From the NCBI RefSeq assembly GCF_025340265.1, contig NZ_CP022708.1:705501-769500 (forward strand): a DNA stretch of 64,000 bases, given 5' to 3'. This DNA comes from Novosphingobium sp. 9. GTDB lineage: Bacteria; Pseudomonadota; Alphaproteobacteria; Sphingomonadales; Sphingomonadaceae. This document shows positions 26,519 to 32,628 of this stretch, in pieces. The notes below the pieces were generated by a model. It had not been told where the DNA came from, did not search any database, and saw only the letters and a program-made list of their open reading frames with translations. A program made the position numbers and the translations under genes. The stretch's first letter is position 1. Each line of letters opens with the position of its first letter.

Positions 26519-26558
26519 GGTCAGTTTATTGACCGAATTGCGTTACTGTGCATGTAAC
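26519..26558. promoter_or_regulatory. two dyads upstream of the receptor-GDPD operon
   Basis: GGTCA-6 nt-TGACC (26519-26534) and GTTAC-7 nt-GTAAC (26542-26558) lie 84-123 bases before the receptor start on the - strand. They are candidate operator sites. No match to a PhoB direct-repeat box was recognised. Confidence 0.35.
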
Positions 26559-26648
26559 CATCCTAAGGCGGCAGGAAATCCGGCGGTCAGCCGATCCGTG
26601 TTGCCAGAATGCAACCGCGCGCACGTATTTTCGGGAACAGCAGCCGGA

Positions 26649-27329
26649 TCAGTGCGCGAAGCGGATTACGCAGGCCATGACGGCAATGCCCGTCACGCTC
26701 GCGCTCAGGCCCTGCCAGCGCGTGAACCGCCCGGTCAGGCCGCGCGGGACAAGCTCGCACAGGCCAAGGTAGAGGAAGCCGCCTGCGAACAGCGCCAGCG
26801 CCAGCGCGAACTCGCTGTGGTCGACCCGCAGCATCTGCGCGATCCCGACGCCCAGCAGCGGTGCCAGCGCATCGGCTCCCAGAACGAGCAGCGCGGTGCG
26901 ACGACGCGTGCGTTCGGATACCAGCGCCACGATGTTGGCGCCGTCGGCCATGTCGTGCGCCAGCACAGCGGCAGCCACCAGCCAGCCGGTTGCATGGTCG
27001 AGATGAAAGGCCAGCCCGATGCCGAGCCCGTCCATCAGGCTGTGGATCAGCAGCGTCGCGGTTCCCAGTTGCCGGGTCGCAGGCAAACGATGGGCCAGTG
27101 CGTAAAGCGCAAAACCGACTGCACCGATGGCCAGCACGATCGCCGGTGCGAAACTGGCATGGCCCATGGCTTCGGGCAGAAGATCGAACAGCGCCAGGCC
27201 AACGACGAAGCCGCCGGTCAGTGCGGCAACGATCTGGCGCTGCGCTTGCAGACGCATGGCGAGCAGGCCGCCTGCAAGAGTCGCGAGACCGGCTCCAAGC
27301 GCGAGGAGATAGGGCAGGGGAACGGTCAT
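26649..27329 (-). CDS. ZIP family divalent metal transporter (ZupT-like)
   Basis: A 226-residue inner-membrane protein with about 7-8 helices. The metal-binding helices carry HSLMDGLGIGLAFH and LAHDMADGANIVAL, the paired His/Asp motifs of ZIP helices 4 and 5. Zinc is the usual substrate, though iron or manganese is possible. The ATG at 27329 is chosen over one 69 bases upstream because it is followed directly by the first conserved helix. The longer form would also place the likely zinc operator inside the coding region. The operator matches one before the ZnuD-like receptor, which links inner- and outer-membrane zinc import. Confidence 0.85.
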   Translation of the reverse strand: MTVPLPYLLALGAGLATLAGGLLAMRLQAQRQIVAALTGGFVVGLALFDLLPEAMGHASFAPAIVLAIGAVGFALYALAHRLPATRQLGTATLLIHSLMDGLGIGLAFHLDHATGWLVAAAVLAHDMADGANIVALVSERTRRRTALLVLGADALAPLLGVGIAQMLRVDHSEFALALALFAGGFLYLGLCELVPRGLTGRFTRWQGLSASVTGIAVMACVIRFAH

Positions 27330-27369
27330 GCGAAAAGGGTCTGGCGGTCCGGAAGCGGCAAGGTGGTCG

Positions 27370-27386
27370 TGATATAATGTATCATT
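27370..27386. promoter_or_regulatory. candidate Zur operator of the ZIP gene
   Basis: Perfect dyad TGATA-TAATG-TATCA (27370-27384) 41 bases upstream of the ZIP start. Its 16-mer GATATAATGTATCATT shares 13 positions with the site at 20606-20621 in front of a ZnuD-like receptor. Confidence 0.55.
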
Positions 27387-27437
27387 TCTTTGCGACAAGC
27401 CGAAAGGCGGACCTTTTTTGTCGCAAAGGGTCGCGTT

Positions 27438-27508
27438 AGCCCTGCTTAGCCCCCTCTAGCCTGTCCTTAGCCCCCCTTTACCCCTTTCTAGCCTGTTTCA
27501 GCCCCGAA
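27438..27508 (-). repeat. helically phased 10-11 bp repeat array, copy 1
   Basis: Seven units, each with an A on the + strand at 27438, 27448, 27458, 27469, 27480, 27490 and 27500 (spacing 10,10,11,11,10,10), followed by a C-rich stretch and T/C. On the - strand the units read T-A-R-A-G-G-rich, for example TAGAAAGGGG, TAAAGGGGGGC and TAGAGGGGGC. The array lies between the divergent ZIP and small conserved genes, with its TARAGG orientation pointing to ZIP. The same pattern recurs at 41572-41640. Confidence 0.75.
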
Positions 27509-27572
27509 CGCGCGGAACGGGGTTCGCAGTGCGACGTTTCCGTTAAAAATCCGCAGAAAACGGAGGGTTCTC

Positions 27573-27866
27573 ATGCCACGCGGTGACAAGTCGAGCTATA
27601 CCGACAAGCAGAAGCGCAAGGCGGCGCATATCGCGGACAGCTACGAAGCGCGCGGCGTTGCGCACGAAGAGGCAGAGGCGCGCGCCTGGGCGACGGTGAA
27701 CAAGGATTCAGGCGGCGGCAACAAGTCCGGCTCAGGGCGCGGCCATCCCGAAAGTCATGCCTCCGCCCGGCGGGGCGCTCAGCGCGGCGCCGCTGCCCGG
27801 AGCCGTGCAAGTCGTTCGGAAGCCGCGAAAAAAGGCTGGGAAACGCGGCGAAGGCACGCAAACTGA
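27573..27866 (+). CDS. small conserved basic protein ('plasmid stabilization protein'-like)
   Basis: A 97-residue, very basic protein beginning MPRGDKSSYTDKQKRKAAHI, with EARAWATVNKDSGGGNKSGSGRG in the middle and a Lys/Arg-rich end (EAAKKGWETRRRHAN). This sequence type is common on proteobacterial chromosomes and is often labelled plasmid stabilization protein or KGG-like stress protein, without proven function. The composition suggests an intrinsically disordered, nucleic-acid-binding protein. The promoter region upstream carries the phased repeat array. A good AGGGTTCTC-like spacer but no strong Shine-Dalgarno is seen. Confidence 0.75.
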   Translation: MPRGDKSSYTDKQKRKAAHIADSYEARGVAHEEAEARAWATVNKDSGGGNKSGSGRGHPESHASARRGAQRGAAARSRASRSEAAKKGWETRRRHAN

Positions 27867-27873
27867 TAGGCGG

Positions 27874-28479
27874 TTAAAGGGTGGTCATAAGGCGAGCCAG
27901 CACAGCCTCGATCTCGCTCTGGGGAAGGGCATTTTCGGGGTCGCGCAACAGCATGGCGCGCATCACTCCGGCAAAGGCATGGGCACGGACGAAAGCCTCG
28001 GCCTCGCTGATCTGCGGAACCGGCAGATCGGGGTGCGCCAGCATCGCGATCACCTGCTCGACCAGCGGTGAAACGCCTTTTGTGTTCGATGCAAGCGAAT
28101 GTTCTATAATGATTTTATGAACGCGTCGACGCTCACCGTAGCTCGCTGTCACGGCGCGGATGATCCCTAGTGCTCTTGCTTCAGGTGGCTGCGGCGCCGG
28201 GTCGGACAGCGCAGCCATGACCCGCTTTCCCAGTGCTTCCCGCTCACGTTCGGCCAGGGCATCCAGCACCGCGCCCTTGTCCGGAAAATACTGGTAGAGG
28301 GTCCCGATGCTCACCCCTGCCTTGCGCGCGATGGCATTCGTAGTCAGCGCTCCCAGCCCTCCGTCGTCGAGCAGGAGCATCGCGGCCTCCAATATGAGTT
28401 GGACCTTGCCGTGCGCCCGCTCCTGTCTGGGCACGCGCTTCCTATCATGCTGATTAATCAGAGAATTTTCCGGTCTCAT
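27874..28479 (-). CDS. TetR-family transcriptional regulator
   Basis: A 201-residue repressor with an N-terminal TetR helix-turn-helix: LILEAAMLLLDDGG, then TTNAIARKAGVSIGTLYQYFPDKGAVLDAL (about residues 45-74). The C-terminal ligand domain is helical and of unknown specificity. It is divergent from the Coq4-like gene, and a dyad typical of TetR operators lies in the shared promoter region, so it probably represses itself and that gene. It ends 7 bases after the convergent small basic protein gene. Confidence 0.87.
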   Translation of the reverse strand: MRPENSLINQHDRKRVPRQERAHGKVQLILEAAMLLLDDGGLGALTTNAIARKAGVSIGTLYQYFPDKGAVLDALAEREREALGKRVMAALSDPAPQPPEARALGIIRAVTASYGERRRVHKIIIEHSLASNTKGVSPLVEQVIAMLAHPDLPVPQISEAEAFVRAHAFAGVMRAMLLRDPENALPQSEIEAVLARLMTTL

Positions 28480-28505
28480 CCTGCTTTCCGAACGCGAGTT
28501 TCAAA

Positions 28506-28524
28506 ATGTGAGTATTGCTCATAT
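28506..28524. promoter_or_regulatory. candidate TetR operator
   Basis: A 19-base dyad ATGTGAG-tattg-CTCATAT (6 of 7 arm pairs) between the divergent TetR and Coq4-like genes. It is 27 bases from the TetR start and 68 bases from the chosen Coq4 start. Confidence 0.5.
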
Positions 28525-28591
28525 ATTTGGATCTGTCGAGCGTGACCGGATCGGGATCGCATCGGAAGGCATGTACGGAAAGGATTTGAGC

Positions 28592-29332
28592 ATGGTCATG
28601 ACAACGGCAGCGGCATCGTTCGATCTACGACCACGCAAGGACTGGCGCAGCGCTTTTGCCGCCGTCCGCAAGCTTATGCGCGATGCCAACGATACCGCGC
28701 AGGTCTTCCGCATCATGCGTGCGCTCAACGCCGGGACGGCAAAGAGGGGATACGAGCGGTTGTTGCAAACCGAACGTGGGGGCCTCATCGCTTATCAGCG
28801 CGTGGAATTGGCCGAGCGCTTCGCCGATCCGGTTTTCCGGAACAGTTTCATGCCGGGAAGTTTGGGCGCGGCCTATGCCGACTTTCTGCAGGAAACCGGC
28901 TATTCCGCGCAAGGGCTGGCCGATATCAGCAGACAGGACGATGCTGGACGTGACGCGATGCATCCCTACGCCTGGTTTGGCAGACGAACCCGTGATGTCC
29001 ATGATATCTGGCACATCTTAACCGGTTATCGAGCCGACGAGCCCGCCGGAGAAGCCTGCCTCGTGGCCTTCTCCTACGCCCAGACCGGCGGGCTGGGCTG
29101 GGCCGTAATCGCGCTCGCAAGCGCGTTCAAGGCAGGTCGTACTCCGGGCGGGAAACCCGCAGTCCGCGCGATCTGGGAGGGCTATCGCCACGGCAAACGA
29201 GCTGTCTGGCTGCTGGGCGAAGATTACGAGGCGCTGCTAGCCGAGCCGCTGGAGGCGGTGCGTGATCGCCTATGTATCCGGCCACCGAAGGCCTATCAGG
29301 CCTTCCGGGAAAGCCTGCCCTCGACGGTGTGA
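28592..29332 (+). CDS. Coq4 family protein (ubiquinone biosynthesis homologue)
   Basis: A 246-residue protein of the Coq4 family. The signature is RDVHDIWHILTGY, containing the metal-binding HDxxH. Eukaryotic Coq4 acts on the quinone ring precursor during ubiquinone synthesis, and bacterial homologues are less well understood. The ATG at 28592 follows AAAGGA at a good distance and avoids the operator at 28506-28524, which a start at 28508 would overlap. Being under a divergent TetR regulator instead of with other ubi genes is unusual and suggests a conditional or specialised quinone-related role. Confidence 0.82.
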   Translation: MVMTTAAASFDLRPRKDWRSAFAAVRKLMRDANDTAQVFRIMRALNAGTAKRGYERLLQTERGGLIAYQRVELAERFADPVFRNSFMPGSLGAAYADFLQETGYSAQGLADISRQDDAGRDAMHPYAWFGRRTRDVHDIWHILTGYRADEPAGEACLVAFSYAQTGGLGWAVIALASAFKAGRTPGGKPAVRAIWEGYRHGKRAVWLLGEDYEALLAEPLEAVRDRLCIRPPKAYQAFRESLPSTV

Positions 29333-29456
29333 GTAATAGGGGCTGACCCTAGCCTGTTGATCTGTTTACCGGGATAATCTCACGCATTTAAATGGATAAA
29401 GATACGGAGTATTTCGAGAGGGCAATAATTTCGTCCTCTCTCTAAAGGAGTTATCC

Positions 29457-30367
29457 ATGCGTGTCTTTCTGACTGGCGCGACCGGCTTCATCGGTTCGCG
29501 CATCGTCCCAGAACTGATTGCGGCAGGGCATGAGGTGATTGGCCTGACGCGTTCTGACACCGGCGAGGTGCAACTGCGCGATGTCGGGGCCATTCCCCAT
29601 CGCGGTACGCTGGAGCAGCCTGAGACGCTGGCGGCGGGCGCTGCCATGGCCGATGCCGTCATTCATACCGCTTTCGATCATGATTTTTCCCGGTTTGTCG
29701 AGAACTGCCAGAAAGATGCATCCGTCATCCATGCCATGGGCAATGCGCTGGTGGGAACTGACAAACCGCTTCTCATTACTTCGGGCACCGGTATGGGGGC
29801 ACAAAACCGGGACAGCCCTCGCGCGAGGACGTGGTTGACTGGGAGCATCCCAATCCCCGCTCTGCCTCGGAGCGCGCCGGAATGGAACTGGCCGAGAAGG
29901 GCGTTTCGGTGGCTGTCGTGCGCTTGCCGCAAGTCCACGATACCGAGCGGCAGGGCCTGATCTCGCCGCTGCTGGCGATCGCCGTCGACAAGGGCGTGTC
30001 CGGTTACGTCGGTGACGGTGCGAACCGCTGGCCTGCCGCGCCTGTCGCCGATGTGGCGAAGCTCTATCGCCTTGCACTGGAGCATCATCAGGCCGGCGCG
30101 CGCTGGCACGCCGTTGCCGAGGAGGGTGTCAGCGCCAAAGCCATTGCCGAAGTGCTGGCCGAGGGACTGGGTATTCCTGCCGTTCCGATCGCCGCCGATG
30201 ACGCCCCTGCACACTTTGGATGGATGGGCATGTTCGCAGGCCTCGACATGCCGGCCTCCAGTGCGTGGACTCGCGATGTGCTGGGCTGGCAGCCTTCCGG
30301 TCCCGACCTGCTGAGCGATCTTCGCGCGATGGATTATGCTCGCTGGCGGGAGGCCGCACGCGTCTGA
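29457..30367 (+). pseudogene. NAD-dependent epimerase/dehydratase (atypical SDR), one-base frameshift
   Basis: An extended/atypical short-chain dehydrogenase with the NAD(P) motif TGATGFIGSR at residues 7-16 and VIHTAF in the fourth strand. Frame one runs correctly to TSGTGMGAQNRDSP and then loses homology. The second frame continues with REDVVDWEHPNPRSASERAG and the helix EKGVSVAVVRLPQVH to the stop at 30367. One C missing from the CCC run at 29816-29818 explains the break. The restored protein has about 303 residues. A strong ribosome-binding site (AAAGGAG, 29444-29450) precedes the start, and an inverted repeat GAGAGG/CCTCTC (29416-29440) lies just upstream. The substrate is unknown. Confidence 0.85.
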
Positions 30368-30388
30368 GCGCTGGAAAGACGGTTGCCA

Positions 30389-30414
30389 GGCCCCCGACCG
30401 TAAGGTCGTGGGCC
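30389..30414. terminator. hairpin with GNRA-type loop after the epimerase
   Basis: An 11-bp stem with one mismatch (GGCCCCCGACC / GGTCGTGGGCC) closing a GTAA loop, 21 bases after the epimerase stop. No T-run follows, so it may be a terminator, an mRNA 3' stabiliser, or a boundary of the IS21 relic. Confidence 0.5.
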
Positions 30415-30438
30415 CGGTGCCGAGAATTTGGAGCCGTT

Positions 30439-30682
30439 TCAGGCAGTAATCTTGCGAAGCCTGGCGACGAGGTGATCGTTTTCTCGGACCGCTTTACGCA
30501 CCGTGTTACGCGACAGCCGCAAATCCCGCGCGATCGCCTTGATAGCCTTCCCGGCCCGGTGCTCCCGACGGATCCTCGTAATCGTCTCCACAACCACCAT
30601 CCCTCTACCCGCAGTCCGGAACCTAAACGGCGGCGCTTCTCATGATGAGATGATGGGGGGCAATTTTGCACGCCGCTCCACA
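30439..30682 (-). mobile_element. istA (fragment): truncated IS21-family element (istA start and left end)
   Basis: On the - strand, the ORF from 30600 to 30439 encodes 53 residues beginning MVVVETITRIRREH, followed by the helix-turn-helix IKAIARDLRLSRNTVRKAV. This is the N-terminal DNA-binding part of IstA, the IS21 transposase, which is normally about 400-500 residues. The upstream 80 bases look like an IS21 terminal region: the sequence starts with TGTGGAGCGGCGTGCAAAAT at 30682. No istB, catalytic DDE domain or right end is present in the window, and the frame stops soon after the HTH. It is therefore a dead remnant, 70 bases after the epimerase gene. It is too short to have been listed as a normal ORF. 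Confidence 0.72.
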
Positions 30683-30813
30683 GTCTTGATAGACGCGCTG
30701 TTCAGTCTTGAAGCGTTCCATCGCGATGGCGTGATCCATCTCGGAAGGCATAGCGCAGCCGGAAGAAGTCTCGCGCGTTTCCATTGCCTTGCAATTCTCG
30801 AGAGCGCTTCATC

Positions 30814-31764
30814 ATGCTGACCTCCATGCTCCTGCCCGGCACCGATTTCGGAGGACTGTGGATTGACCTGTGCGAACCCGACGACGCGGAAGTGCGCCGC
30901 GTCGAAGCGCGTTACGGGATCACCATTCCGGCGCTGTCGGCTCTGCGGGAGATCGAATCCTCCAGCCGTCTGCATTCAGACGGTGAGACAGTGTCGATGA
31001 CCGCGCCGATCTTTGCTCGAGGCGCTGATGTAGGCAAGAATGAGCACTGGGAGACCGCTCCTGCGGGTTTCATCCTGACGCCTGAAGTGTTGGTGACGGT
31101 GCGCTATACCCGTTTGGACACTTTCGATGCGGCGGTAAAACGGATGCAGGACGAGAAGGATCTCACGCCGCGCATGGTTCTGGTGCTGTTGCTTGAAGAG
31201 ATCGTTGATCGCGCGGCAGACCAGATCGAGAACGTGTCGGAAATGGCAGCGTCGATTTCGCGCACAATCTTCTATACCGATCTAGAGCACCGGGGGCTGG
31301 ACCCTAAAACGGCGATTCTGCGGCGCACTATTATCAAGCTGGGCCGTGCCGCGGATCGTTCGTCACGGGTGCGCTACATGTTCCTTTCAGTCGGTCGTAT
31401 GGCAAGTTTTGTGGAAGAGCATTGCAAGGCGCATGGCGATGATCGCACACAGGCCCGGTTCCGCTCGATTGCCCACGATATCGCCTCTCTCGATGAGTTC
31501 GAGACCAGTCTCTCGGGGCGCGTTCAATTTCTGCTGGACGCGGCCACCAGTCTGATCGGGATCGAACAGAACAGTGTCGTTAAAGTGCTGACGGTAGCCT
31601 CGGTAATAGGCGTGCCCCCGGTCTTGGTGGTGGGCATATATGGCATGAATTTCAAGGTTATGCCCGAACTGGCATGGCCATGGGGCTATCCTTTTGCGCT
31701 TGCGCTGTGTGTGCTGTCAGGCGTGCTGCCATGGCTGTGGTTCAAGTGGCGCCGCTGGATTTGA
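30814..31764 (+). CDS. CorA-type magnesium/divalent cation transporter
   Basis: A 316-residue protein with a large cytoplasmic N-terminal domain and two C-terminal helices. The first is followed by the essential YGMNF (GMN) motif and the second by a basic tail (WFKWRRWI). The long coiled-coil 'willow' helices are visible as LIGIEQNSVVKVLTVAS before the first membrane helix. CorA proteins form pentamers that let Mg2+ into the cell. An upstream in-frame start (30784) gives a non-conserved extension. ATG 30814 is favoured. The upstream 130 bases contain the outer end of the IS21 relic. Confidence 0.86.
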   Translation: MLTSMLLPGTDFGGLWIDLCEPDDAEVRRVEARYGITIPALSALREIESSSRLHSDGETVSMTAPIFARGADVGKNEHWETAPAGFILTPEVLVTVRYTRLDTFDAAVKRMQDEKDLTPRMVLVLLLEEIVDRAADQIENVSEMAASISRTIFYTDLEHRGLDPKTAILRRTIIKLGRAADRSSRVRYMFLSVGRMASFVEEHCKAHGDDRTQARFRSIAHDIASLDEFETSLSGRVQFLLDAATSLIGIEQNSVVKVLTVASVIGVPPVLVVGIYGMNFKVMPELAWPWGYPFALALCVLSGVLPWLWFKWRRWI

Positions 31765-31858
31765 GTTCCGAATTAAGAGCGTTTCATGGGCAAGCACTTC
31801 AAGTAAAATCTTAGAGGTAACTTTAGATATATAATACATATGTCTGATAAATCGAAAT

Positions 31859-32563
31859 TTAATCTCGCTGAATGCAGTGCAGGAAAAGATTGGCGGTCAG
31901 ACGACCTTTCCTCGGATCCAAAGCATCCTGACTCGGCGCTTGCGCCAGCGCACCATGAAGCCTGGCTGAGCGGTACACTATCAAACGGTCCATCATGGCC
32001 TCGCAGGAGGTCGTCAGTGCAAACAGCGCGTCATCCGCAGCGACATAGGCAGCAGAGATGGCGTCTTGTGCCAGCTCGCTGTCGAGCACGGCATTGTAGT
32101 GCGGCACACGCTCGGGGGTCAGAATTTCGTATCCCGTCGAGCGATGGCGGAAAAAGCCGGTGCCACCGTGCTCGCTGGTACACAGGTAATGCACCACAGC
32201 GAACTGCATGGGATCGGCAGAATCAACGTGAGGTATCCTTTGTAAGACATTGAGTTCTGAGCACGATGTCGTCAGAAGTGAGAAGTTTCCCCGTACGCGT
32301 CCGGGGCGTATCGGCCCTGTGCGGAAGCGTTCCGAGATGACCGGAATCAGCCGTTCCACCATCGACATGATATAATCCATGGGAAGTGGTGCAAAGTGCC
32401 CAGGATAGCCGCTGCCGAGACTGGCAGCGCTCTCGAACCGGCTGCGTGCGGCATGTTCAATTAGTCTGCCAGGCTGGCCGGTAGCCCGATCGAAGATCGC
32501 CATCGGGCTCTCTTCCCAACAAGTGGGCCGCGTTTCGTCCGGTGCAATCATGCGATTTCCCAT
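31859..32563 (-). CDS. DUF6445 family protein behind a TonB receptor
   Basis: A 234-residue cytoplasmic protein. The string LQRIPHVDSADPMQFAVVHY followed by GGTGFFRHRSTGYE is characteristic of DUF6445, a family recurring beside large TonB receptors in Sphingomonadales, Caulobacterales and Xanthomonadales. The pattern H-x-D (H117/D119 region) and a later His/Arg resemble 2-oxoglutarate oxygenases, so a hydroxylase role is conceivable but unproven. It lies 65 bases downstream of the receptor gene on the same strand, with a perfect hairpin in between, and probably forms an operon with it. An alternative start exists 12 bases downstream (MIAPDE). Confidence 0.72.
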   Translation of the reverse strand: MGNRMIAPDETRPTCWEESPMAIFDRATGQPGRLIEHAARSRFESAASLGSGYPGHFAPLPMDYIMSMVERLIPVISERFRTGPIRPGRVRGNFSLLTTSCSELNVLQRIPHVDSADPMQFAVVHYLCTSEHGGTGFFRHRSTGYEILTPERVPHYNAVLDSELAQDAISAAYVAADDALFALTTSCEAMMDRLIVYRSARLHGALAQAPSQDALDPRKGRLTANLFLHCIQRD

Positions 32564-32587
32564 ACCTTGAACCCTGCCCCAAAAGGA

Positions 32588-32618
32588 CGCCGGAGCATGT
32601 ATCAGACATGCTCCGGCG
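32588..32618 (-). terminator. hairpin between receptor and DUF6445 genes (attenuator-like)
   Basis: A perfect 13-bp stem (CGCCGGAGCATGT and its complement), 5-base loop, 10 bases after the receptor stop. On the - strand it is followed by TCCTTTTGGGG. It could partly terminate transcription or protect the receptor mRNA, giving less DUF6445 than receptor. Confidence 0.65.
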
Positions 32619-32628
32619 CAGGGAGGGT

